Assembly (NCBI GenBank): GCA_905233725.1
Contig: CAJOEM010000002.1
Location: 34,913-98,912 of the forward strand
From: an uncultured Synergistales bacterium
Lineage (GTDB): Bacteria > Synergistota > Synergistia > Synergistales > Aminobacteriaceae
Direction of reading: 5' to 3'
DNA: 64,000 nt
The stretch's first letter is position 1; the number at the start of each line of letters is the position of its first letter. The notes under the pieces are model-generated. The model saw only the letters and a list, made by a program, of their open reading frames with translations, made no database searches and was not told where the DNA came from. The position numbers and the translations under genes were made by a program. Of the stretch, positions 29,524 through 39,997 are shown piece after piece.

Positions 29524-31032
29524 CTAAACCATTTTTGCGATCAAGTCTTCGTCCGTTAATTTCTCCGAACGCATGAACTCGCCATTAATTCTGCCGTCCT
29601 TCATGATTATGATTCTGTCCGACATTCCGAGCAATTCCGCAATTTCTTCTGAGATCATGATTATAGATTTCCCCTGAGCCGTCAATTCCGACATCAGCGC
29701 GTAAATCGCCTGCTTAACTTTCACGTCAATGCCTCGCGTCGGTGAATCCAGAACCAAAATATCGCTGCCCTTGCCAAGCCATCTCGCTAAAACAACTTTC
29801 TGTTTATTGCCGCCAGACAAGTCCGATATAAACTGGTTAATATTCGCCATCTTCGTCTGCATTTTCTCAGCATTTTCCAGCGCGAATTTATCGAGTTTGC
29901 GTTTGCTCAACAGGTGATTACTCGCCAGATCATCAAGCGACGGCAAGACGATATTATTGCGAATGCTCTCGTTCAGAATTATTGACTCATTATCACGATC
30001 TTTCGACGCGTAAGCAATCGAGTGATGTATCGCCGACGGAATATCGCGAATCTCCGTGCCGTCTGACAATTTCACAACGCCTTCACGATCCCATGACGCT
30101 CCGAAAACTGCTTTGCCGACCTCGTGCATGCCGCATTCAGACAAGCCGCCAAATCCCAGAATCTCTCCGCGATGCAAATCGAAACTTACATCGTAAATCT
30201 GACCCTTCACCGTAACATTCTTCACGCTCAAGACAACTTCATCAGAAATTTTCGTGCCGTAATCCGTGCGATAATACGCTGAGCCAATTTCACGACCGAC
30301 CATCAAGCGCTTCAGATCATCTTCGTTCACGTCTGACGCATTCACCGTGTCGATATATTCACCGTCTCGCAAAATCGAAATCGTGTTGCTATGTTCGAGA
30401 ACTTCGCCTAAATCATGACTGATGAAAATTACGCTGCGATTGTCAGCACGAACCGCGTCCATAATCTTGTATAACTCAAGTCTGCCGTTCTGTGATAACG
30501 CCGTCGTCGTCTCGTCAACAACAAGAATCTTCGGCTTCATGTACGTAGCTTTCACAATCTCAACGAGTTTCCTGTCCTCGAAATTATAATTATCAATCAT
30601 AGAACCTGCGCGAATATTCGAGAAACCGTATTCATCAAGCAATCTCTGGCCTTCTCGAACCATTGCGCGAGTGTCTTTGATGCCGTGATGCATGAAAGGC
30701 TCCTCGTGTCCCAGGAAAATATTCTCAGCAACACTCAAGCCAGACAATGTTCCCATCTCCTGAACAATTATCGAAACGCCAGCTCTGTTCGCTTCAACCT
30801 GATTGTGCACGTTCAGAACTTCTCCGTCAAGTGTGAAAGTTCCGCCGCCAATCGTGTAAATTCCGCACAACATTTGACAGAACGTAGATTTCCCTGAGCC
30901 ATTTTCGCCGATTAACGCACGAATTTCGCCGCGGTTTATATTTATGCTAACGTCATTCAAAGCGTGAGTTATGCCGAATCGCTTGTCAATATGCTCAGCC
31001 TTCAACAAAATATTTTCGCTCATGAGTTCCAC
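29524..31032 (-). CDS. Sugar ABC transporter ATP-binding protein (double NBD, RbsA/MglA-like)
   Basis: Two ABC modules: GENGSGKSTFCQMLCGIY; DLSGGNKQKVVLARWLGKGSDILVLDSPTRGIDVKVK. Confidence 0.93.
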   Translation of the reverse strand: MELMSENILLKAEHIDKRFGITHALNDVSININRGEIRALIGENGSGKSTFCQMLCGIYTIGGGTFTLDGEVLNVHNQVEANRAGVSIIVQEMGTLSGLSVAENIFLGHEEPFMHHGIKDTRAMVREGQRLLDEYGFSNIRAGSMIDNYNFEDRKLVEIVKATYMKPKILVVDETTTALSQNGRLELYKIMDAVRADNRSVIFISHDLGEVLEHSNTISILRDGEYIDTVNASDVNEDDLKRLMVGREIGSAYYRTDYGTKISDEVVLSVKNVTVKGQIYDVSFDLHRGEILGFGGLSECGMHEVGKAVFGASWDREGVVKLSDGTEIRDIPSAIHHSIAYASKDRDNESIILNESIRNNIVLPSLDDLASNHLLSKRKLDKFALENAEKMQTKMANINQFISDLSGGNKQKVVLARWLGKGSDILVLDSPTRGIDVKVKQAIYALMSELTAQGKSIIMISEEIAELLGMSDRIIIMKDGRINGEFMRSEKLTDEDLIAKMV

Positions 31033-31036
31033 CGCC

Positions 31037-31975
31037 TTACTTCACAACTGAGCCACGTTTGCCGCGAGCCGTCAACGTAACGATTACCAACAGCGCCGCA
31101 CCCGTCACGATATTTTGCACCGTCGTCGGAGCACCCAGCGCAACAAATCCGTTAAATATTATCGCAATGATAAATTCCCCGATTATGATCGCGCTGATCG
31201 GAGTCCCATATTTCCTGAAAGCTACTCCGAAAAACGTTCCCATCAACGGCTGAAAGTTTCTGCTCATCGTGCTCATTCCAGTCAATGCTGTCATTGTCGT
31301 TCCGTATGAGACCGTCAAAATCGCCATAATCCCAACAAAGAAATGCAACAACGCAAAGCCGATTAACTTGTATTTTCGCACGTTAATGCCCATATTTTGC
31401 GCTACAAATTCGTTCGAGCCGATTGCATTACAATACGTTCCGATTCGCGTGTACGTCAAGATAAACCACATGAAAACAAACGCCAACGCTGCAAGAATTA
31501 TATTCCCGGGCGCACCTGAGAAAAATCTCAACTCCGGAGCCAGTGTCTGCTTCACGCCGCCAGCTACGAATACTGCCAAACTCTCAAGCACAAGCATCAA
31601 TCCAACAGTCACGATCATGCTCGGAACTTTCAGATTATTATACAAGAATCCGATTGCAATTCCGATTAACGTTCCGCAACCTACGCAGCCAATTACGAAA
31701 CCCAAATAGCCGAACTTCTCCGACAAAATTACGCCGACGATCGACGAGAAAACAATATTCGCTCCGACCGCAAAGTCAAACAATCCCATTACGACTATGA
31801 AATACAATCCGCAACCGCCGACCGAGTATATTATCGACGATTGGAAATACGAGAACATATTCTCCAGACTGCCAAAATTATTCGGGGTCAGAATCTTGAA
31901 TATTGCGTAGAAAAATATCACCATCGCCGCAAGAATCATGAACCCGAAAAATTTACTCGTCTTGAAACTCTGCAT
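31037..31975 (-). CDS. Sugar ABC transporter permease (RbsC-like)
   Basis: GLYFIVVMGLFDFAVGANIVFSS, AIGSNEFVAQNMGINVRKYKLIGFALLHFFVGIMA. Confidence 0.9.
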   Translation of the reverse strand: MQSFKTSKFFGFMILAAMVIFFYAIFKILTPNNFGSLENMFSYFQSSIIYSVGGCGLYFIVVMGLFDFAVGANIVFSSIVGVILSEKFGYLGFVIGCVGCGTLIGIAIGFLYNNLKVPSMIVTVGLMLVLESLAVFVAGGVKQTLAPELRFFSGAPGNIILAALAFVFMWFILTYTRIGTYCNAIGSNEFVAQNMGINVRKYKLIGFALLHFFVGIMAILTVSYGTTMTALTGMSTMSRNFQPLMGTFFGVAFRKYGTPISAIIIGEFIIAIIFNGFVALGAPTTVQNIVTGAALLVIVTLTARGKRGSVVK

Positions 31976-32020
31976 TCAAAATCACTTCTTTCTGACTGAA
32001 TCCTGAATAAACTTACTTAT

Positions 32021-32065
32021 AAAAAGAGCCGGAGATTTTCTACACACAAATCCCCGACTCTCGAA
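32021..32065 (-). terminator. Intrinsic terminator/attenuator inside the sugar transporter cluster
   Basis: On the minus strand GAGTCGGGGATTT - loop - AAATCTCCGGCTC followed by TTTTTAT, between the substrate-binding protein gene and the permease gene. Confidence 0.7.
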
Positions 32066-32101
32066 TATTTTCACAAACTACATGATACGATAATTTGCGC
32101 G

Positions 32102-33220
32102 TTATTTCGCGTGACGTTCGACAACGTCTTCAACCGAAAGTTTCGCACAAGCTGCTGCTAAATCTTCGTATGACAACTCAGCCAAAGCTTTGATCTCGTC
32201 CGCAGTGTACGGCAACTCGCTGCCAGTGAAGAATTTCGAATACTTCTCGTAATCCTCAGGTGAAGCAACGTACATATACGGGAAGACCATATCATGGAAA
32301 CTCGTGTCGCTTGCTGCGTATTTTCCGCGAACGGTATTATAGACCATCAAGAATGCGAAGAACGGGTCTGCATAATGTCCGCCTGATTCAGCTGCCATTG
32401 CTCCGGTCTTTAACTTAACGTCAAGATCCGGCAGGAAATCCGTCGAAACAACTGCGATTTTCCCGGTCAAGCCTTTTGCCTCGATTGCTGCGATTGCTCC
32501 GAGTAACGTGTCGCCGCCGCCACCTGCAACGATCAGCGCGTCGATATCCGGGTTTGCATCAATAATTGCTTCAGCCGTAGCTCTGCCCGTGTCAGTCGTT
32601 GTGCGTCCATACTGAGGATCTAACAAGACAACTTTATCATCCGGGTGTTCAGCGTTCCAAGCTTCTACGCCTGCTTTGTAGCCAGCCCAGCGTCCAAGGA
32701 ACGTCGCGTCACCGGGTTCCCAGCCTTCGAGACCGATTTTTCTGCAGCCTTTCTGACCTGCGAGAATCAAAACAAGCGTCTTGCCGTTGTCAAATTCTGA
32801 CTCGTGAACTGCTCCGACGTAATATTTCGAAGCACACGCCTGAGCGTATTCGTCCGGGTTTGCGTCTTTGTCAATTACTCTGAAGAACTGAGCTACATAA
32901 ACTTCATTCTCGTCGCAAGTCTTGATAACAGAACCCATCTCTGCTGAAGCTGAGTTGCAAATTATGATTCCGTCGCAGCCTGCAAGTGCCAAAGTCTCCG
33001 CACTCGACGTAACCTGCTCGGAAATATGCGCCTGATCAACCCACTGAGTCTCAACTCCGAGAGCCGCCGCTGCTGCATCAATCATTCTCTTGCACTCACT
33101 GCCGAGCGTATCCGTTGATGACCAAATCGAGATTCCAATCTTAATCGGTGCTGCAAATACTGCAGGTGCTGCACTGAAAATCATACAAAACGCGAGTAAT
33201 AACGCAATACTCTTTTTCAT
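32102..33220 (-). CDS. Periplasmic sugar-binding protein (RbsB-like)
   Basis: Signal peptide MKKSIALLLAFCMIFSAAPAVFA; peripla_BP_4 fold features (IKIGISIWSS..., GCDGIIICN, TAEAIIDANPDIDALIVAGGGGDTLLGAIAAIEAKG). Confidence 0.88.
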   Translation of the reverse strand: MKKSIALLLAFCMIFSAAPAVFAAPIKIGISIWSSTDTLGSECKRMIDAAAAALGVETQWVDQAHISEQVTSSAETLALAGCDGIIICNSASAEMGSVIKTCDENEVYVAQFFRVIDKDANPDEYAQACASKYYVGAVHESEFDNGKTLVLILAGQKGCRKIGLEGWEPGDATFLGRWAGYKAGVEAWNAEHPDDKVVLLDPQYGRTTTDTGRATAEAIIDANPDIDALIVAGGGGDTLLGAIAAIEAKGLTGKIAVVSTDFLPDLDVKLKTGAMAAESGGHYADPFFAFLMVYNTVRGKYAASDTSFHDMVFPYMYVASPEDYEKYSKFFTGSELPYTADEIKALAELSYEDLAAACAKLSVEDVVERHAK

Positions 33221-33247
33221 AATAAATCTTTCCTCCGAAATTTAATA

Positions 33248-34240
33248 TTAATATCTTCTGCTGGCGATAACGTCCGCTGCTTTAACTGACTTCACGCTGC
33301 CAAGATCGATTCCGCCGTCCATGTCGAAAACGCCCTCTTCAGGATGAACGACTGTCTTGTCAAATCTCTCGCCACGTTCAAGAGCTTCAATCGTCGGCAC
33401 AACAAACGCGCCATACAACGGTGTGCATTCAACTGTGCAATTCATTTCACCTGCAACGATTGCGTCAAATGCTGCTTTGACTGAGTCACAGCCTACGATA
33501 ATAATATCTTTACCTGGGACTTTGCCTGCTGCTTTGATTGCGTCGATTGCTCCGAGAGCCATGTCATCATTCTGAGCGATTAACACGTCGATCTTGTCGA
33601 TTGATTTCAGCCAGCTCTCCATAACTGCCTGACCCTCTGCTCTGGTGAAATTGCCGGACTGCTGACCAACGAGCTTAAAATGCGGATATTCTGCCAAAGC
33701 TTTCAAGTTGCCCTCAGTTCTGCCGGTCTGAGCACTTGCGCCAGTTGTGCCTTCCATTATGACGATATTCATGTCAACGTCGCCTTTGCCGATGCTCTTA
33801 AAATATTCGCCAGCCCATGCAACCTGACGACGCCCCTCTTCGACGAAATCGCCGCCGAATGCAGCAACGTAATCAATCTTGTCAGCGCAATCGGGTAATC
33901 TGTCGATCAACAATAACGGAATCTCAGCCTCGTTGACTTCCTTCAGAACTTCGTCCCAGCCAGTCGAAACTACACCGGTGAACAAGATATAATCGACATC
34001 TTGCGTGATGAAATTTCTGAGAGCCTTGATCTGATTTTCCTGTTTCTGCTGTCCATCGTCATAGACCAACTTCCAACCCGGGTGATTCTCAATCGCTGAT
34101 CTCAAATCGTCCGTGTTAGCTGTTCTCCAGTCCGATTCCTGACCGATCTGCGAGAACGCAATCACAACGTCTTTAGCACTCGCAGCCGAAACCGCAAATA
34201 CCATTACTAAAGCTACAACGAGTAAAAAAACTTTTTTCAT
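33248..34240 (-). CDS. Periplasmic sugar-binding protein, YtfQ-like
   Basis: Signal peptide; VVIAFSQIGQESDWRTANTDDLRS...DDGQQKQENQIKALRNFITQDVDYILFTGVVSTGWDEVLKEVNEAEIPLLLIDR resembles YtfQ. Confidence 0.88.
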   Translation of the reverse strand: MKKVFLLVVALVMVFAVSAASAKDVVIAFSQIGQESDWRTANTDDLRSAIENHPGWKLVYDDGQQKQENQIKALRNFITQDVDYILFTGVVSTGWDEVLKEVNEAEIPLLLIDRLPDCADKIDYVAAFGGDFVEEGRRQVAWAGEYFKSIGKGDVDMNIVIMEGTTGASAQTGRTEGNLKALAEYPHFKLVGQQSGNFTRAEGQAVMESWLKSIDKIDVLIAQNDDMALGAIDAIKAAGKVPGKDIIIVGCDSVKAAFDAIVAGEMNCTVECTPLYGAFVVPTIEALERGERFDKTVVHPEEGVFDMDGGIDLGSVKSVKAADVIASRRY

Positions 34241-34341
34241 AAATGCTGCCTCCGAAAAATATTAAATTATACACAAATTCTACACGTGAGAAAAATTTCA
34301 AGCAAAATGTAAATACCGATTTTTGACTACGTAATATTCGC

Positions 34342-35835
34342 TTACTTCAATTTCCACGCAATATCCGACAAGAATAAATCATGCTCAAGGCTTTCAATCG
34401 TCGTATTCTTGTCAATATGCACAAACTCAATATCCATAATGCGCGCCCAATCGTGCATTTGCTCAGCGTCAACATCGTACGATAAAACTGTATGATGCGC
34501 TCCACCTGAAATAATCCAGCACTCGAGTCCGGTCTTCAAATCGGGCATTGCTCGCCACATTACGCGTGCTACAGGCAAATTCGGCATCGGCATAATCGGC
34601 TTCACACACTCAATATCCTGACAAATCAAGCGCAAACGTCCGCCCATGTCTATCAGGCTCACAACGACAGCTTTACCCGCATGTCCTTCAAAAACCAGTC
34701 TCGCAGGATCTTCGCGATCGCCAATTCCCAGCGGATGAACTTCGATTCGCGGTCTCGACGCTGCAACTGATGGACAGACTTCCAACATGTGCGCTCCCAA
34801 GCTGTATTCGCTGCCCTTCACAAGATGATACGTGTAATCTTCCATAAAAGCAGAGCCGCCACACAAACCTTCACTCATGAACTTGATTATCGCTGTCATG
34901 CCGGCAACTTTCCAATCGCCCTCACCGCCGTAGCCGTAGCCAGTCGCCAACAAATGCTGACTCGCAAGTCCGGGAAGCTGCTTCATTCCGTAGAGATCCT
35001 GGAACGTGTTCGAGAACGCCTTGCAACCTTCGCGATCAAACATCTTTTTCATAGCAATTTCCTCGCGAGCCTGATAACGAACTGTCTCGATCTTATCCGT
35101 AGCAAAATCGTAAAGTCTCCTGTATTCGTCCATCAAAGCGTCAATCTCTGAATCCGTAACAGCATTCATAACTTCAACAAGTTTTCCGACGGGCCATGTG
35201 TTGACCTGCCAGCCGAGTTTGATTTGCACTTCGACTTTATCACCCTCAGTGACAGCAACTTCTCGCATGTTATCGCCGAAACGCATAATCTTGAGATTTT
35301 TCGAAAACGCTGCTCCAACTGCTGCACGCTGCCATTTTCCCAAACGCTTCTGAACGTCATCGTCCTGCCAAAATCCCGCGATAACTTTCCTCGGAGTTCT
35401 CAAACGCGCACCAATGAAGCCGTGTTCTCTATCACCGTGAGCAGCTTGATTCAAGTTCATGAAATCCATGTCGATCTCTTCATTCGGAATTTCGCGATTA
35501 TATTGCGTCGCAAAATGACACCACGGCTTCTGTAATTGTGAAAGTCCGTTGATCCACATTTTAGACGGGCTGAACGTGTGACACCAGGTTATAATTCCAG
35601 CGCATTTCTCGTCATGATTCGCATCACGAACTACATCTGAAATTTCAGCGTTGGTCTTGGCTGTGACTTTGTAAATTATCCTGCACGGAAGATTGCCTGA
35701 CGCGTTCAAACTATCCGTCATTTCCTGAGCGCGTTTTGCTACTGTTTCAAGAACCTCGTTTCCGTACAAAAACTGACTGCCGACTACAAACCAGAATTCA
35801 TAATCCTTCAAGTTCATGTTCATGTCCATGTTCAC
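34342..35835 (-). CDS. araA: L-arabinose isomerase
   Basis: FWFVVGSQFLYGNEVLETVA...WCHTFSPSKMWINGLSQLQKPWCHFATQYNREIPNEEIDMDFMNLNQAAHGDREHGFI. Confidence 0.96.
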   Translation of the reverse strand: MNMDMNMNLKDYEFWFVVGSQFLYGNEVLETVAKRAQEMTDSLNASGNLPCRIIYKVTAKTNAEISDVVRDANHDEKCAGIITWCHTFSPSKMWINGLSQLQKPWCHFATQYNREIPNEEIDMDFMNLNQAAHGDREHGFIGARLRTPRKVIAGFWQDDDVQKRLGKWQRAAVGAAFSKNLKIMRFGDNMREVAVTEGDKVEVQIKLGWQVNTWPVGKLVEVMNAVTDSEIDALMDEYRRLYDFATDKIETVRYQAREEIAMKKMFDREGCKAFSNTFQDLYGMKQLPGLASQHLLATGYGYGGEGDWKVAGMTAIIKFMSEGLCGGSAFMEDYTYHLVKGSEYSLGAHMLEVCPSVAASRPRIEVHPLGIGDREDPARLVFEGHAGKAVVVSLIDMGGRLRLICQDIECVKPIMPMPNLPVARVMWRAMPDLKTGLECWIISGGAHHTVLSYDVDAEQMHDWARIMDIEFVHIDKNTTIESLEHDLFLSDIAWKLK

Positions 35836-35853
35836 AACTCCCTTTCAAAAATA

Positions 35854-36885
35854 TTACGCCTTCTTGAGTTTCGACGACGTTACGACAAATCTCTGAATGC
35901 AAATAAACAACAAAAGCAGCAATCCCGTAGCAATTTTCCCCCACCACGAGAGCAAATTCCCATTGAACGTAATCAACGCAGGTATAACGGACTTCAGCAA
36001 GACTCCGAATAAAGTCCCGATCATGTAGCCGACTCCGCCGGTCAATAACGTCCCGCCGATTACAGCGCATGTTATGACTTCGAGTTCACCGCCCTGCAGC
36101 GACAAATTCCAACCGCTCTTAACGTAAAGCGCGTAAGAAATTCCTGCCAAAACCGAACATAATCCGTTGAATCCGTAAACAAGAATCTTTGTGCGTCCAA
36201 CAGGCAAACCCATTAACGATGCTGATTGTTCATTGCCTCCGATAGCGTAAATATTCCTGCCAAAGCGCGTCTTCTGCAAAATAAACGTGCCAATGATTAT
36301 CATGATCACGAACAAAATCACGTTGAAATTTATGAACGCAATCGGCTTTATTCGCACCCAGTTTCCGTCAACGTATTTCATCAGGTATATTTTCCAACTC
36401 GCGAGCGAATCTATGAACTCGTGTTTAATATCAATCGATTCACGGCTGATTAACGAACAAACTCCACGCGCAAAAAACATTCCAGTCAAAGTCGTTATAA
36501 ACGCAGGAACCTTCAAATAATGAATCACCCAACCCATCAGCAAACCCAATGAAACGCCCATAACCAGCGCCGCAAATATACACGTCAACGGATGAAGATT
36601 TAAAACCGAAGTCCCGTACGCTATAAACATTCCTGTCAACGAAGCTACAGCTCCAACCGACAAATCAATTCCGCCGGTTATTAACACCATCGTCATGCCG
36701 ACCGCAGAAATTCCGAAGTACGCGTTATCAATAAAAAGATTCACAAACGTCCTGACCGTCATGAAACCCTTGTCACCGTACAAAAACGCTCCGAACGCAT
36801 ATATAATCAAGAATATTCCAATCGTTGCGTAGACCATGATATATTTCGGATTCGTCAGCCTGCTAAATACACTCTGCTTCTTCAT
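35854..36885 (-). CDS. Sugar ABC transporter permease (YjfF-like)
   Basis: GMTMVLITGGIDLSVGAVASLTGM, AIGGNEQSASLMGLPVGRTKILVYGFNGLCSVLAGI. Confidence 0.9.
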   Translation of the reverse strand: MKKQSVFSRLTNPKYIMVYATIGIFLIIYAFGAFLYGDKGFMTVRTFVNLFIDNAYFGISAVGMTMVLITGGIDLSVGAVASLTGMFIAYGTSVLNLHPLTCIFAALVMGVSLGLLMGWVIHYLKVPAFITTLTGMFFARGVCSLISRESIDIKHEFIDSLASWKIYLMKYVDGNWVRIKPIAFINFNVILFVIMIIIGTFILQKTRFGRNIYAIGGNEQSASLMGLPVGRTKILVYGFNGLCSVLAGISYALYVKSGWNLSLQGGELEVITCAVIGGTLLTGGVGYMIGTLFGVLLKSVIPALITFNGNLLSWWGKIATGLLLLLFICIQRFVVTSSKLKKA

Positions 36886-37952
36886 GCTTGTACACCTCCT
36901 GAGACTTTCACACGTTTTGCAGCTCGTTTCGCAAAATATTCTCGAACCGGCGCAGACTGCAAGACAATTACTACAGCTATGATCAGCGCCTTGAACGCCA
37001 TCGTAGCTTCTGCAACAATGCCGAAATAATACACGAACGTCACAATCGTGCGGATTATCAACGAGCCAACAAGCGTGCCAATTATACTGAACTTTCCGCC
37101 AGACATGTTCGTTCCGCCGATTACTACAGCCAGGATCGCGTCCATCTCGAAATTCAAGCCGGCATTATTCGAATCGTTCGACATGATTCTGCTCGAGTAA
37201 ATCAAGCCCGCAATTCCAGACAGCAAACCCGTGAGCAAAAATACGATCAATATTACCTGATCAGCTTTAATTCCTGATAATCTGCTCGCACTGGGATTAA
37301 CTCCGACTGATTCGACAAATGCTCCGAAAGCAGTTTTTCGCGTGAATAACGCAACAGCTACGACAACTACAATCGTGATAATTATCGGCATCGGCAAATA
37401 CAGAAAGCTTCCCTGACCGATTACTCTGAATGGCGAATAACCCGTCGTAAATTGTTTGCCGTCCGTGAGAATCTGCGCAACTCCTCGGCCGCAAACCATC
37501 AGGATTAACGTCGCAATTATCGGCTGAATGCCACCTTTCGCAACCAAGAATCCGTTAAATAATCCCATCAACGCGCAAATTATCAACGGAACTGTCAAAA
37601 CCAGAATATACGGACACACGCTGTAGTCTCCGGGAGTTGTGTATTCGAGAACGTCCCATCGAAGAAATTTCAGCGCAATCGCTCCAGCAACAGCTACCAA
37701 AGCTCCAACCGACAAATCCGTTCCGCCCAACGCGATAACAAGCGTCATTCCCATTGATATAATCGTAATCTCAGCTGAGCGATTCACAATATCTATCAAG
37801 CTTCCGTACAACATTCCCGTCGATGGCTGATAGCTGATCGAGAAAAAATCCGGACGAATCGCAAAACATACCAGCAAAATCAGCATTTCCGCAATCACTG
37901 CCCACGTAACTTTCGATTGCATTATCGACGACAGATTCAAATTCTTTCGCAA
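36882..37952 (-). CDS. Sugar ABC transporter permease (YtfT-like)
   Basis: GMTLVIALGGTDLSVGALVAVAGAIA, SVGVNPSASRLSGIKADQVILIVFLLTGLLSGIAG. Confidence 0.9.
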   Translation of the reverse strand: MRKNLNLSSIMQSKVTWAVIAEMLILLVCFAIRPDFFSISYQPSTGMLYGSLIDIVNRSAEITIISMGMTLVIALGGTDLSVGALVAVAGAIALKFLRWDVLEYTTPGDYSVCPYILVLTVPLIICALMGLFNGFLVAKGGIQPIIATLILMVCGRGVAQILTDGKQFTTGYSPFRVIGQGSFLYLPMPIIITIVVVVAVALFTRKTAFGAFVESVGVNPSASRLSGIKADQVILIVFLLTGLLSGIAGLIYSSRIMSNDSNNAGLNFEMDAILAVVIGGTNMSGGKFSIIGTLVGSLIIRTIVTFVYYFGIVAEATMAFKALIIAVVIVLQSAPVREYFAKRAAKRVKVSGGVQA

Positions 37953-37953
37953 C

Positions 37954-39450
37954 TTAAGCAGCTCCTTCCGCTATGATTTTCAAAATATCGTTTTGAGTGC
38001 AATTCGCTCCGTCAACTTCGGCAACTTTCGCACGATCACGCATAATCACGATGCGATTCGAACACCTGATTATCTCGTCAAGTTCCGAACTTATGAATAT
38101 TACCGAAACTCCTGAACCGCACATCTCGAGCATTAATCTTTGAATCTCGGCTTTTGCTCCAATATCGATTCCGCGTGTAGGCTCGTCCAGAATCAAAACT
38201 TTCGGCTCAGCTGCCATCCATCGTGCGAGAATTACTTTCTGCTGGTTGCCTCCGGATAATTCACCGGCTTTTTTCTCACAATCGGGTGTCGCAATTCCCA
38301 AGAGCTTTATATACTTGTTTGCGAGCGTGACTTGCTCTTGATGCGACATCGGCTTCATGAAACCTTCTCGAGACTGCACGGCTAGCATGATATTCTCACG
38401 AATCGACAAATCCCCGATTATTCCGTCACGTTTGCGATCTTCCGGACAAAAAGCAATCCTGAATTTTATCGCGTCAAACGGTTGCTTGAGAATAATTTCG
38501 TGATCTTCGAGCGTTATATTTCCGTGAGAGATTCGATTTACCCCGAATAACATTTGCGCCGTCTCAGTTCGTCCGCTTCCCAAAAGTCCAGCAAAGCCGA
38601 GTAATTCGCCTTTCTTAATCGACACAGAAATATCATTAATCGTCGAAGCGTTTCCAATGTGTTCAGCTTTGAGCATAAATTCCGAATCATCAGCAACTTC
38701 TGCGCGCTTGAGATTAAATATCACGTCCATGTCTTTGCCGACCATTTTCGTAACGAGTTCGAATTTTGTAAGCTCGTCGATATTATACGTGCCGATTAAG
38801 TGGCCGTTTCGCAAAATCGTCATGCGATCCGAGACCGCGTAAATCTGATCCAGGAAATGCGTTATGAAAATTATCCCCATTCCCTGAGAGCGCAAATCCC
38901 GCATTACGTCGAATAACAGCTGCACTTCATTTTCATCAAGCGAACTCGTTGGCTCATCGAGAATTAATATTTTCGCTTGAATATCCACGGCTCTGGCAAT
39001 CGAAGTCATTTGTTGAATCGCAGTCGAGTAATATGACAACGGGCGCGTTACGTCAATATCCAGGTGAAATCTCGACATTAATTCCGAAGCTCGAGAATTT
39101 ATCTCACGCCAGTTAATGCCGCCATGCTTCATCGGTTGACGACCTGCAAAAATATTCTCAGCGACACTCAGGTTCGGACACAAGTTCACTTCCTGAAACA
39201 CCGTCGAAATCCCCAGGTCAATCGCGTTGCCAGGATCTGTCGGATTAATTTCGTGACCGTCAAGAAATATTTTGCCTGAATCTTTGCGGTTCACTCCGGT
39301 TAAGCATTTGATCAGCGTCGATTTCCCCGCGCCATTTTCCCCCAGCAACGAATGAATCTCGCCGGCTCTCAGCGAAAAATCAACGTTATCGAGTGCTTTG
39401 ACACCTGGAAATTCAATCGAAATGCCTTTCATTTCCAATACATTTTGCAA
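37954..39450 (-). CDS. Sugar ABC transporter ATP-binding protein (YtfR-like)
   Basis: Two ABC modules: GENGAGKSTLIKCLTGVNRKDSG; ELSGGNQQKVILARWMAAEPKVLILDEPTRGIDIGAKAEIQ. Confidence 0.93.
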   Translation of the reverse strand: MQNVLEMKGISIEFPGVKALDNVDFSLRAGEIHSLLGENGAGKSTLIKCLTGVNRKDSGKIFLDGHEINPTDPGNAIDLGISTVFQEVNLCPNLSVAENIFAGRQPMKHGGINWREINSRASELMSRFHLDIDVTRPLSYYSTAIQQMTSIARAVDIQAKILILDEPTSSLDENEVQLLFDVMRDLRSQGMGIIFITHFLDQIYAVSDRMTILRNGHLIGTYNIDELTKFELVTKMVGKDMDVIFNLKRAEVADDSEFMLKAEHIGNASTINDISVSIKKGELLGFAGLLGSGRTETAQMLFGVNRISHGNITLEDHEIILKQPFDAIKFRIAFCPEDRKRDGIIGDLSIRENIMLAVQSREGFMKPMSHQEQVTLANKYIKLLGIATPDCEKKAGELSGGNQQKVILARWMAAEPKVLILDEPTRGIDIGAKAEIQRLMLEMCGSGVSVIFISSELDEIIRCSNRIVIMRDRAKVAEVDGANCTQNDILKIIAEGAA

Positions 39451-39541
39451 AATAACATCTCCTCTCGTATTACAAATTATAATTTACTCTACACTCTTGC
39501 GCTATAATTGTGCGTAATTTTTGAAAAAGGAGTTTTCACAC

Positions 39542-39994
39542 ATGAAAGTTATCTTGAAAAATGACGTCGCAAAAGTTGGAAAAGCCGGCAGCTTGCTCGA
39601 AGTCTCGGACGGTTACGCGCGAAATTTTCTGTTACCCAAGGGGCTGGCAATCGAAGCTACTCCCGCGAAAATCAACGAATGGAAAAATCAGCAGGCTAAA
39701 CAAAAAGCTCTGGACGAAAAATCACGCCTCGAAGCTATCGACCTCCAGAAAAAATTGCAGAACAGAGCCGTCACAATCGAAGCCAAAGCTGGTGACAACG
39801 GGAAATTATTCGGCAGCATAACTACAACGCAAATCGCCGAAGCCCTCGAAGCTCAACACAATCTCAAAAATTTCGACAAACGCAATATCAAACTCGACGA
39901 AACTGTCAAAACATCCGGAAATTTCAAACTCACGCTCAAGTTGTATTCCGGAGTTCTGGCTGAAATGACTCTAATCGTTACAAGCGTGAAATAA
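39542..39994 (+). CDS. rplI: 50S ribosomal protein L9
   Basis: [40 protein letters not shown]. Confidence 0.97.
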   Translation: MKVILKNDVAKVGKAGSLLEVSDGYARNFLLPKGLAIEATPAKINEWKNQQAKQKALDEKSRLEAIDLQKKLQNRAVTIEAKAGDNGKLFGSITTTQIAEALEAQHNLKNFDKRNIKLDETVKTSGNFKLTLKLYSGVLAEMTLIVTSVK

Positions 39995-39997
39995 ACA

